Assembly: GCA_013041835.1 (NCBI GenBank)
Contig: JABDRH010000336.1
Coordinates: 1-6,383 of the forward strand
DNA length: 6,383 bases
Reading direction: 5' to 3'
From: Desulfatitalea sp.
Lineage (GTDB): Bacteria; Desulfobacterota; Desulfobacteria; Desulfobacterales; Desulfosarcinaceae
Shown: positions 1-6,383 of the stretch, piece by piece
Numbering within the stretch: position 1 is the stretch's first letter
How the letters are laid out: the number at the start of each line of letters is the position of its first letter
Made by a program: the position numbers and the translations under genes
The notes under the pieces: model-generated
Databases searched by the model: none
What the model was told of the DNA's origin: nothing
The model's input: the letters and a program-made list of their open reading frames with translations, nothing else

Positions 1-2973
1 CTCGACGGCTCACCCCATTTGGCGGTTTCGGCCAACGTTCAGGGCGAGGATGAGACGCTCTCTTTGCTCAAGTGTTTGGGCGTTCTTGCGGCGGCCGGCA
101 AGGCGGTGGATTTGAATTCCTTGTATGGATATGAGGCCGCTGCCTTTTTTTCGCAACGGCCGGCCGGCGAAGGCGCCATCCGGGTACCGGTGGGTGGCAA
201 GCCCCTGGTGCTGCCGCCCCTGCCGTTGAAGGCGCGGGAAACCAAGACGCCGCTCGAGTCTCAGGAACTGTTCCCAACCGGTCGCCGGCCGGCGCAATCC
301 AGCCCACCTGAGGTTCCAGCGACAGCAAATGGTTTCGATGAGGCCGATCCGTCCCAAGCGTGGCCCCTGTCCGCCATGCTCGAAGAATTGAACGCCAACG
401 CGGCGTCGATGGCCCGGACCCATGAGAACTTTTTATCGCTATCCCAGGATCTGACCCGCGGGTTCAGCGAAACGTTTGCCCTGCAGGCTCGGCTTTTGGC
501 GGCCGGCAGCCGTGGCGTGGCGCCTGCCGATTTGGCGGAACCCGTGACGATAGTGGCGGCTGGGCAAGCCGGCGCTGCGCCACCGGCCTTTACGCGCGAA
601 CACTGCATGGCGTTCGCCATTGGATCGGTAGGCCGGGTGTTGGGGCCTCGGTTTGATGTCATCGACACCTACCCGGCCCGTGTGCGTCTGCCCGACGAAC
701 CGTTGATGCTGGTGGACCGTATCCTGACCGTGGAGGGAGAAAAGTGCAGCCTGGGATCGGGGCGGGTGATTACCGAGCACGACGTGCTTGCCGGTGCCTG
801 GTACCTGGACGGCGGCCGGGCGCCGGTATGCATCGCGGTGGAGGCGGGCCAGGCCGATCTGTTCCTGTGCAGCTACCTGGGCATCGACCACCAGGTCAAG
901 GGACAGCGCACGTACCGCCTGCTGGATGCCCGCGTTTCATTCCATCGCGGCCTGCCGCGACCCGGTGAGACCATCCGCTACGATATCCACATCGACAAAT
1001 TCGTGCGCCAGGGGGCCACCTACCTTTTTTTCTTTCATTTCGACGGCTACATCGGCGACCGGCACCTTATCACCATGACCGATGGTTGCGCCGGCTTTTT
1101 CACAGAAGACGAGGTCCGCCACTCAGGCGGTATTATCCTCACCGACGAGGATCGAAAAACCGAGGCCGCCCTGGACGGCGTGGCATACACCCCCTTGCTT
1201 CGCCTGGCCGACGCCGTATTCGGCGACCAACAGATCGATGCCCTGCGCCACGGCGATGCCGAAGCCTGCTTTGGGCCTGACTTTGCCGGTGTCCGGTTGC
1301 CTCCCGCCCTGTGCCTGCCGGACGGCCGCATGCGACTCATCCACCGCATCGTTACGGCTGAACCCCGCGGCGGTCGATGGGGGTTGGGCTACGTCAAGGC
1401 CGAGGCGGACATCCATCCCGATGACTGGTTTCTCACCTGCCACTTCGTGGACGACCCGGTGATGCCCGGCACCCTCATGTACCAATGCTGCGCTCACGCC
1501 CTGCGGGTGTTGCTCCTGCGCCTGGGCTGGGTGACGGACCGGACGCAAGTGGGCTTCGAGCCCATGGTCGGCGTGCCGTGCCGTCTCAAGTGCCGTGGGC
1601 CGGTCACCCCCAACACGCGCAAGGTGCATTATGTCGTGGAAATCAAGGCCATCGGGTACACGCCTGAACCGTGCGTTATTGCTGATGCCCATATGTATGC
1701 CGACGGCAACTACATCGTGTTTTTCAAAGATATGTCCATGCGCATGAGCGGCACGACGCAAGCAGAAATTCAGAACTTCTGGCGGTCGCGGACCCAGGCG
1801 CCGGATGCTTCCGGCACAGAACCGTCACCCTCCCGACCGCTGTTCACCCGGAAGCAAATCCTGGCCTTTGCCGTGGGCAATCCCTCCGAAGCGTTCGGCG
1901 AGCCCTACCGCCCCTTTGATCGGGAGCGTCGTATCGCCCGTCTACCGGCGCCACCATACGCTTTCATGGACCGGATCACCCACATTGAACCGCCGCCCTG
2001 GGTACTTCAGGCGGACGGCTGGATCGAAGCCCAATACGATGTACCGACAGATGCCTGGTATTTTACCGCCGACCGCAGCGGCGGCATACCTTTTTGCGTA
2101 TTGCTCGAGATCGCCCTGCAGCCGTGCGGTTGGCTGGCGGCCTATGCCGGGTCCGCCTTGAAAAGTGAAAAATATCTGAAGTTCCGAAACCTTGGCGGCC
2201 GGGCCGTGGCGCATGCCGGCGTCGGCCCGAAACTCGGTACATTGACCATGCGCACCCGCATGACCAAGGTGTCCGAAGCGGCGGACATGATCATCGAACA
2301 CTTTGACTTTGCCGTCTTGGCCGGCCGACAGGAGATCTATACGGGCACCACCTATTTCGGTTTTTTCACCGAGCAGGCCCTGGCCAGCCAGGTGGGGCTT
2401 AGGGAAGCGGTTTGGGTGCCGGATGCTGTTGAACAGCAGTTCAGAATCGATTTACGCTTTGCCAACGAAGCGCCCCTGCATCCCGATGATGCGGCCGGCG
2501 GTGTTTCCACAGCGCCAACCGGAATGCGGATGCCAGCCACGGCGCTGCTGATGCTCGACGGGATCGAAATTTACGATCCGGCCGGCGGTCCCAAGGGTCT
2601 GGGCTACTTTCGCGGCGTCAAGCGGGTCGATCCTTCGGAGTGGTTTTTCAAGGCCCATTTTTACCAGGACCCGGTCTGTCCCGGTTCATTGGGGATTGAA
2701 TCGTTCCTGCAGTTGATTAAATATGCGGCCATGGCCCGCTGGCCGGAATTGAAAGACAGCCATCACTTCGAAATGGCGTGCGGCCGCGAACATGGCTGGG
2801 AGTATCGCGGGCAGGTGATTCCGTCCAACCGGCAGGTCAATGTAGACGCGGTCATCACACGAATTGAAGATGGCCCGGAACCGGTGATTCTCGCTGACGG
2901 ATGGCTCTACGTGGATGGTTTATGTATCTACAAGATGAAGGATTTCGGGTTCCGCCTGAAGTCTATTGTTTAG
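1..2973 (+). CDS. pfaC: PfaC-type PUFA/secondary-lipid synthase subunit, C-terminal part (AT tail-DH-DH), 5' partial
   Basis: The frame is open from base 1 to the TAG at 2971-2973, giving 990 residues (numbered from base 1) with no start in view; the TTG at 19 is internal. Residues 1-45 resemble the C-terminal end of a polyketide acyltransferase. A helical linker follows (about 126-169). Then come two dehydratase units. Unit 1 has a non-catalytic hotdog (about 200-372, with VEAGQADL at 280-287) and a FabA-like hotdog (about 420-583) with the motif HFVDDPVMPG starting at His481. Unit 2 has a non-catalytic hotdog (about 615-794, LLEIALQPCGW) and a FabA-like hotdog (about 815-990) with HFYQDPVCPG starting at His886 and Glu900 at the FabA acid position. 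The unit 1 equivalent is Gln495. In PUFA synthases these domains dehydrate, and in part isomerise, ACP-bound beta-hydroxyacyl chains in the cytoplasm. AT-DH-DH order recalls myxobacterial Pfa3 (KS-CLF-AT-DH-DH-AGPAT), but no acyltransferase follows DH2 here. The KS-CLF part is presumably upstream. Family call is firm; the exact Pfa subtype and product are inferred. Confidence 0.88.
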   Translation, partial: LDGSPHLAVSANVQGEDETLSLLKCLGVLAAAGKAVDLNSLYGYEAAAFFSQRPAGEGAIRVPVGGKPLVLPPLPLKARETKTPLESQELFPTGRRPAQSSPPEVPATANGFDEADPSQAWPLSAMLEELNANAASMARTHENFLSLSQDLTRGFSETFALQARLLAAGSRGVAPADLAEPVTIVAAGQAGAAPPAFTREHCMAFAIGSVGRVLGPRFDVIDTYPARVRLPDEPLMLVDRILTVEGEKCSLGSGRVITEHDVLAGAWYLDGGRAPVCIAVEAGQADLFLCSYLGIDHQVKGQRTYRLLDARVSFHRGLPRPGETIRYDIHIDKFVRQGATYLFFFHFDGYIGDRHLITMTDGCAGFFTEDEVRHSGGIILTDEDRKTEAALDGVAYTPLLRLADAVFGDQQIDALRHGDAEACFGPDFAGVRLPPALCLPDGRMRLIHRIVTAEPRGGRWGLGYVKAEADIHPDDWFLTCHFVDDPVMPGTLMYQCCAHALRVLLLRLGWVTDRTQVGFEPMVGVPCRLKCRGPVTPNTRKVHYVVEIKAIGYTPEPCVIADAHMYADGNYIVFFKDMSMRMSGTTQAEIQNFWRSRTQAPDASGTEPSPSRPLFTRKQILAFAVGNPSEAFGEPYRPFDRERRIARLPAPPYAFMDRITHIEPPPWVLQADGWIEAQYDVPTDAWYFTADRSGGIPFCVLLEIALQPCGWLAAYAGSALKSEKYLKFRNLGGRAVAHAGVGPKLGTLTMRTRMTKVSEAADMIIEHFDFAVLAGRQEIYTGTTYFGFFTEQALASQVGLREAVWVPDAVEQQFRIDLRFANEAPLHPDDAAGGVSTAPTGMRMPATALLMLDGIEIYDPAGGPKGLGYFRGVKRVDPSEWFFKAHFYQDPVCPGSLGIESFLQLIKYAAMARWPELKDSHHFEMACGREHGWEYRGQVIPSNRQVNVDAVITRIEDGPEPVILADGWLYVDGLCIYKMKDFGFRLKSIV
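598..2970 (+). other. Protein-level duplication: two pseudo-DH + DH units in tandem
   Basis: Two matching blocks lie within the synthase gene: about 598-1749 and 1843-2970. Each opens with a similar segment (FTREHCMAFAIGSVG versus FTRKQILAFAVGN), then a proline-rich strand ending in a D-R-I motif (LMLVDRI versus AFMDRI), an inactive hotdog ending in a GFFTE motif, and a catalytic hotdog with the HF..DPV.PG signature. A short Pro/Ser-rich linker (about 1786-1842) separates them. The similarity is visible in the protein and not as an exact DNA repeat, so the duplication is old. This four-hotdog arrangement is normal for PfaC-type subunits. Confidence 0.7.
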
Positions 2974-2989
2974 TCTTTTTCAATTTATC

Positions 2990-3033
2990 AGGATAGTTAA
3001 ATGGCAACAGCTCATGCATTACAAGAGAGTTAA
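2990..3033 (+). promoter_or_regulatory. SD-like site and possible 10-codon leader ORF overlapping the oleA start
   Basis: AGGA at 2990-2993 lies 7 bases before an ATG at 3001 that opens a 10-codon ORF (MATAHALQES) ending with TAA at 3031-3033. The ORF is out of frame with oleA and spans the oleA ATG at 3014, which has no good Shine-Dalgarno of its own. It could couple translation by re-initiation, or the AGGA may simply serve oleA at a long 20-base spacing. The sequence is AT-rich compared with the genes on both sides. No promoter or hairpin terminator is evident in the 40-base gap 2974-3013, so oleA probably shares the upstream transcript. The functional reading is weak. Confidence 0.25.
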
Positions 3034-4054
3034 AATCGCCGCTTTCGGCTATGAACTGGCACCCAACGTGGTCACTTCCGAGGATTTGGAGCGTCGTCTG
3101 GCGCCGGTCTATGAACGACTGCGCATCCAGCCGGGACAGTTGGAGGCGCTCACCGGTATCGCCGAGCGGCGGTTTTGGGATCGGGACTTCCAGCTTTCCC
3201 GAGGGGCCGTTCTGGCCGGACGCAAAGCCCTGGCCGCATCAGGCATCGATCCGAACGATATCGGCATGCTGATCTATGGTGGCGTGTGCCGGGAGAATCT
3301 GGAACCGGCCACCGCCTGTGTCGTATCCCATGGTTTGGATTTGCCGGCAGACACTCAGGTCTACGATGTCTCCAACGCCTGCCTGGGCGTGCTCAACGGC
3401 ATGGTTCAGGTGGCCAATGCCATCGAATTGGGTCAGGTCCGGGCCGGTTTGGTGGTCTCTTGCGAAACCGCCCGGCCGATCGTGGAGGCCACGATCGAAC
3501 GAATTCTGGCCGAAGGAAGCATGGCCACCTTCAAAGAGGCCCTGGCCACGCTCACCGGTGGGTCCGGCGCGGTGGCCGTTGTCCTTGCCGCCGATGATGC
3601 GGTACACCATGGGCATCGTTTATTGGGCGCCGTGGCGCGCAACGCCGCCCGGCACCACGGCCTGTGCACTTGGGGCAATGTGGACGATGCCGCCGCCAAC
3701 CTGAACGAGATCATGCGCACCGACGCCGTGGGCGTACTCAAACACGGGGTTTCCCTGGGCATCGAAACGTTCCGGGCGTTTATGCGGACAATGGCCTGGC
3801 CCGACGGCAAGCCGGACAAGGTCATCTGCCACCAGGTGGGCGCGGCTCACCAGCGCACCATCCTGGAGGCGATCGGCATCGATACCGCCAGGGATTTTCC
3901 CACATTTCCCTATTTGGGAAACATCGGCTCGGTCTCCTTGCCCATTACCGCAGCCATCGCCCACGAACGTCAATTCCTGGCGCAGGGGGACCTGGTGGGT
4001 TTTTTAGGCATCGGCAGCGGCTTGAACTGCTTGTTCCTGGGCATTGCGTGGTAA
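3014..4054 (+). CDS. oleA: OleA: head-to-head acyl condensing enzyme (thiolase superfamily, KAS III-like)
   Basis: OleA performs a non-decarboxylative Claisen condensation of two activated fatty acyl chains to a long-chain beta-keto acid, the first step of olefin synthesis. The 346-residue product is near the roughly 340 residues usual for OleA. Cys123 (in NACLGVLNGM) matches the catalytic Cys143 of Xanthomonas OleA, His273 (CHQVGAAH) matches its His285, Asn303 (LGNIGSVSLP) its Asn315, and Glu97 (LEPAT), 26 residues before the Cys, its partner-subunit base Glu117. The C-terminus has the typical GIGSGLNC. The ATG at 3014 is chosen because the N-terminus MHYKRVKIAAF lines up with known OleA starts; a TTG at 2966 would overlap the upstream gene and adds residues the family lacks. 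The gene starts 40 bases after the Pfa-like gene and is followed after 1 base by oleB. FabH is the main alternative, but Glu97 and the ole neighbours favour OleA. Residue equivalences come from remembered family data, not a computed alignment. Confidence 0.93.
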   Translation: MHYKRVKIAAFGYELAPNVVTSEDLERRLAPVYERLRIQPGQLEALTGIAERRFWDRDFQLSRGAVLAGRKALAASGIDPNDIGMLIYGGVCRENLEPATACVVSHGLDLPADTQVYDVSNACLGVLNGMVQVANAIELGQVRAGLVVSCETARPIVEATIERILAEGSMATFKEALATLTGGSGAVAVVLAADDAVHHGHRLLGAVARNAARHHGLCTWGNVDDAAANLNEIMRTDAVGVLKHGVSLGIETFRAFMRTMAWPDGKPDKVICHQVGAAHQRTILEAIGIDTARDFPTFPYLGNIGSVSLPITAAIAHERQFLAQGDLVGFLGIGSGLNCLFLGIAW

Positions 4055-4055
4055 A

Positions 4056-4964
4056 ATGAAAAGTGCAATCCATGACGGCAACTTCGGCCATCTTTATCCG
4101 TTCCAATCGCACTTCCTAAAGATCCACGAATTGCGCTACCACTACCTGGATGAAGGTCGGGGCGAGCCTCTGGTGATGCTCCATGGCAATCCCACCTGGT
4201 CGTTCTATTTTCGCAGGCTGGTCTTTGCCTTTCGGGAACGGTACCGGGTCATCGTGCCCGATCACATGGGCTGCGGGCTTTCCGACAAGCCGGGGTTGGA
4301 TGCCTACGATTTCAGGCTGCAAAGCCGCATCGGGGACCTGGACCGGCTCATGCGCCACCTCGACCCACAAGGTCCCATCACGCTGATCCTTCACGACTGG
4401 GGCGGCATGATTGGTCTGGGGTGGGCCTTGGAAAACCTGGAACGTGTCGGCCGGTTGGTGATCATGAACACCTCGGGCTTTTTCCCGCCCGGTGGAAAGC
4501 AGATTCCCTTCCGGCTGAAAATGATTCGCACGCCCAATCCGGTGATGTCGTGGGCCGTGCTGCGCCTCAACCTGTTTGCCCGCGGCGCGATTCACATGGC
4601 GACCCGCCGCCGAATGCCGGCCGATGTGCGGGCCGGACTGCTGGCGCCGTACAACTCGCCCCGCAACCGGCTCGCCACTTTGAAATTCGTGCAAGACATC
4701 CCTCTCTCCACGAACGATCCGGGCGGCAGTATCGTTCAGTCCGTATCCGAACAACTGGAACGCATCGGCAGCCGTCCGACGCTGTTGGTATGGGGGGCGC
4801 ACGATTTCGTGTTTGGGCAGTCTTACTACGATGAATTCCGCCGCCGCCTGCCCGCGGCCGAGGCCCACTGGCTGCCCGAGGCGGGCCACTACCTGCTGGA
4901 GGACGCGCCGGAAAAGATTGTTGATCTGATTGGAACATTCTTGAACAAACCAGCCTTCCGATGA
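4056..4964 (+). CDS. oleB: OleB: beta-lactone decarboxylase (haloalkane dehalogenase-like alpha/beta hydrolase)
   Basis: OleB removes CO2 from the cis-beta-lactone made by OleC, leaving a cis-olefin; it is the last step of the Ole pathway and in other bacteria sits in a complex with OleC and OleD. The 302-residue product has an alpha/beta-hydrolase fold related to haloalkane dehalogenases. Visible residues are the oxyanion/halide-site motif HGNPTW (43-48, with Asn45), the nucleophile motif HDWGG with Asp114 and Trp115, a helical cap at about 140-215, a likely acid Asp250 in GAHDF, and the catalytic His278 in EAGHY. Asp114 has the same number as the nucleophile of Xanthomonas OleB. The ATG at 4056 begins 1 base after the oleA stop codon (4052-4054), with only a weak GTGG upstream, which points to translational coupling. 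A TTG at 4044 would overlap oleA and is less likely. In many actinobacteria oleB and oleC are fused; here they are separate. By sequence alone it could be named a haloalkane dehalogenase, but its position between oleA and oleC settles the role. Confidence 0.92.
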   Translation: MKSAIHDGNFGHLYPFQSHFLKIHELRYHYLDEGRGEPLVMLHGNPTWSFYFRRLVFAFRERYRVIVPDHMGCGLSDKPGLDAYDFRLQSRIGDLDRLMRHLDPQGPITLILHDWGGMIGLGWALENLERVGRLVIMNTSGFFPPGGKQIPFRLKMIRTPNPVMSWAVLRLNLFARGAIHMATRRRMPADVRAGLLAPYNSPRNRLATLKFVQDIPLSTNDPGGSIVQSVSEQLERIGSRPTLLVWGAHDFVFGQSYYDEFRRRLPAAEAHWLPEAGHYLLEDAPEKIVDLIGTFLNKPAFR

Positions 4965-4965
4965 T

Positions 4966-4970
4966 AGAGG
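4966..4970 (+). promoter_or_regulatory. Ribosome binding site of oleC
   Basis: AGAGG lies 7 bases before the ATG at 4978 and 10 bases before a second in-frame ATG at 4981, immediately after the oleB stop (4962-4964). The spacing favours 4978 as the start of oleC. It is the clearest Shine-Dalgarno match in the window. Confidence 0.6.
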
Positions 4971-4977
4971 CCATATC

Positions 4978-6383
4978 ATGATGCCGAAGTTAGACGACGC
5001 TTCTCCCATCGAGACCGCAATCGACGACGAACAGATCGTCAACGTAGCCGTTCGCCTGCGCACCATGGCACGCATCCAGCCCTACCGCCGTGCGGTGGTC
5101 TATCCGGCCGGCCGGGACCATCACGGTCGCGTGGCTTACAGCCACCTGACTTTCCGCCAACTGGACCGCGAATCGGACTGCTTTGCCCACGGGCTGGTCT
5201 CCGCCGGCATCACCCGCGGCACGCGCACCATCCTCATGGTACGCCCCAGCCTTGAGCTTTTTGTCATCACTTACGCCATGCTCAAGGTAGGCGCCGTATT
5301 TGTCATGGTCGATCCGGGCATGGGGGTACGCCGAATGCTGGCTTGTTTGCGCCAAAGCCGGGCCAACGCCCTCGTGGGCATCCCTGCGGCCCATGCATTG
5401 CGCGTGCTGGCGCCGAACAAATATTTCCGCAACGTGAAAACCGCGGTGACCATCGGCCGACGCTGGTTCTGGAGCGGTTACACCCTGAATGACATCCGTG
5501 CCCTGCCATGGCGGTCTTACCCTATCGCCAAGACCAAAAAGCGGGACACGGCGGCCATTTTGTTTACCACCGGCAGCACCGGTGCGGCCAAAGGTGCCGT
5601 TTACACCCATGGCATCTTCGAGGCTCAGGTACGCCTGATCAGATCGCAGTTCGGCATCTCGCCCGACGAGATCGATCTGCCCACTTTTCCGCTCTTTGCC
5701 CTGTTCGACCCGGCGCTTGGCATGACCGCTGTCATACCGGATATGGACCCCACCCGGCCGGCCCATGTCAATCCGGAGCGTATCATCGAGGCAGTGGTCA
5801 ACCAGGGAGTAACCAATATGTTCGCCTCCCCTGCCCTGCTCGACCGGGTGGGCCGTTACGGCAAGGCGAACGGCAGCAAGCTACCTTCCTTGAAACGCGT
5901 CATCTCGGCAGGCGCGCCGGCGGCACCGGCCAATATCGCTCGCTTTGCCGATATGTTGGGCGAGGATGCCGAAATCCACACCGGCTACGGCGCCACCGAG
6001 GCGATGCCGGTCTCCTCCCTTGGCAGCAAGGAAATCCTTTCGGAGACTGCGGTTCTCACCGAACAAGGCTACGGCATGTGTGTCGGCCGCCCCAATCCTC
6101 AGTTGTCCCTTCGCATCATCAAGATCAGCGATTTGGGCATCGACAACTGGTCCGAGGACCTGATGATGCCCACAGGTGAGATTGGCGAAATCATCGTGTG
6201 CGGCGAAATCGTCACCAGCGGCTATTTCGAACGGCCCATCGACGACTCTCTGTCAAAAATCAAGGACGGCCGGCGCATTTGGCACCGCATGGGAGACCTG
6301 GGTTGGATCGATAAAAAAGGCCGCCTCTGGTTCTGCGGCCGCAAGGGGCACCGTGTGATCACACCTGACAGGATGCTGTGCAC
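4978..6383 (+). CDS. oleC: OleC: ATP-dependent beta-lactone synthetase (ANL superfamily), 3' partial
   Basis: OleC uses ATP to adenylate the 2-alkyl-3-hydroxy acid made by OleA and OleD and closes it to a beta-lactone, the substrate of OleB. The frame stays open from the ATG at 4978 to the window edge, giving 468 complete codons; full OleC proteins are roughly 550 residues, so part of the mobile C-terminal domain is missing. Adenylate-forming motifs appear in order: the phosphate loop TTGSTGAAKG (197-206), GYGATE (336-341), the ribose-binding Asp440 in MGDLGWID, and GRKGHRV (456-462) at the hinge to the C-terminal domain. The catalytic lysine expected further on lies outside the window. The start is set by AGAGG 7 bases upstream, 13 bases after oleB. 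The protein resembles fatty acyl-CoA ligases as a family, but synteny with oleA and oleB makes OleC the best call. The motif residues look intact, so the enzyme should be active if the rest is present. Confidence 0.92.
   Translation, partial: MMPKLDDASPIETAIDDEQIVNVAVRLRTMARIQPYRRAVVYPAGRDHHGRVAYSHLTFRQLDRESDCFAHGLVSAGITRGTRTILMVRPSLELFVITYAMLKVGAVFVMVDPGMGVRRMLACLRQSRANALVGIPAAHALRVLAPNKYFRNVKTAVTIGRRWFWSGYTLNDIRALPWRSYPIAKTKKRDTAAILFTTGSTGAAKGAVYTHGIFEAQVRLIRSQFGISPDEIDLPTFPLFALFDPALGMTAVIPDMDPTRPAHVNPERIIEAVVNQGVTNMFASPALLDRVGRYGKANGSKLPSLKRVISAGAPAAPANIARFADMLGEDAEIHTGYGATEAMPVSSLGSKEILSETAVLTEQGYGMCVGRPNPQLSLRIIKISDLGIDNWSEDLMMPTGEIGEIIVCGEIVTSGYFERPIDDSLSKIKDGRRIWHRMGDLGWIDKKGRLWFCGRKGHRVITPDRMLC

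Noticed and set aside
19..21. TTG as the start of the first gene
   Set aside because: The frame is open to base 1 and the residues around it read as the middle of an acyltransferase C-terminus, so the gene starts upstream of the window.
91..300. Recurring GGCCGGC words (for example at 92, 158-168 and 286) as a possible repeat or recognition motif
   Set aside because: They fall in coding sequence at Ala-Gly and similar codons, without regular spacing or conserved flanks, and are expected in GC-rich DNA.
1123..1761. Antisense open frame of 212 codons inside the first dehydratase
   Set aside because: It lies opposite conserved DH sequence and has no motif or ribosome binding site that I can see; a by-product of GC-rich codon use.
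2974..2985. T-rich run after the synthase stop as a rho-independent terminator
   Set aside because: No stable GC-rich hairpin precedes the T run, which directly follows coding sequence; read-through into oleA is more likely.
4056..4964. Naming the alpha/beta hydrolase a haloalkane dehalogenase
   Set aside because: The fold and Asp-Trp/Asn site fit both families, but the position between oleA and oleC, with the nucleophile at Asp114, fits OleB.
4116..5075. Antisense open frame of 319 codons covering all of oleB and the start of oleC
   Set aside because: It mirrors a well-supported gene, has a composition rich in Arg, Gln and His typical of antisense frames in GC-rich DNA, and shows no recognisable motif.
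4990..5766. Antisense open frame of 258 codons opposite oleC
   Set aside because: It lies opposite the ANL core including the phosphate loop region; no domain visible.
5508..6179. Sense-strand open frame of 223 codons in another frame of oleC
   Set aside because: oleC has continuous conserved motifs in its own frame across this stretch; the alternative is very Arg/Gly/His-rich and has no recognisable domain.

Overview
This window is a densely packed, GC-rich stretch with all genes on the + strand and almost no intergenic DNA. It reads as one operon in two parts: the 3' end of a PfaC-type polyunsaturated fatty acid (PUFA/'secondary lipid') synthase subunit, followed at once by oleA, oleB and oleC of head-to-head long-chain olefin biosynthesis. 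Both ends are cut: the first gene is open at its 5' end and oleC runs off the 3' end.

Layout. Bases 1-2973 encode the C-terminal 990 residues of a megasynthase subunit: the tail of what looks like an acyltransferase (AT) domain, a helical linker, then two dehydratase (DH) units, each built from an inactive-looking hotdog fold followed by a FabA-like catalytic hotdog. A 40-base gap carries a Shine-Dalgarno-like site and a tiny ORF. oleA (3014-4054) encodes a thiolase-fold acyl-acyl condensing enzyme, oleB (4056-4964) an alpha/beta-hydrolase beta-lactone decarboxylase, and oleC (4978 to the window end) an ANL-superfamily beta-lactone synthetase. Spacings are 40, 1 and 13 bases. The fourth Ole enzyme, the OleD reductase, is not in the window; its likely place is just downstream.

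How the genes could work together (inference). The Pfa-like synthase would build a polyunsaturated acyl chain. OleA would join two acyl chains into a beta-keto acid, OleD would reduce it, OleC would close it to a beta-lactone with ATP, and OleB would remove CO2 to give an internal cis-alkene. The predicted product is a very long polyunsaturated hydrocarbon, comparable to the C31 nonaene that Shewanella makes from Pfa-derived chains with its Ole enzymes. Here the two machines are directly linked.

Organism. GC richness, the AT-DH-DH layout (reminiscent of myxobacterial Pfa3) and an unfused oleA-oleB-oleC order suggest a deltaproteobacterial-type bacterium (Desulfobacterota or Myxococcota). This is a guess from gene content, since the window has no rRNA or other marker. 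I found no mobile elements, tRNAs, CRISPR arrays or clear terminators, and no gene-free stretch longer than 40 bases.
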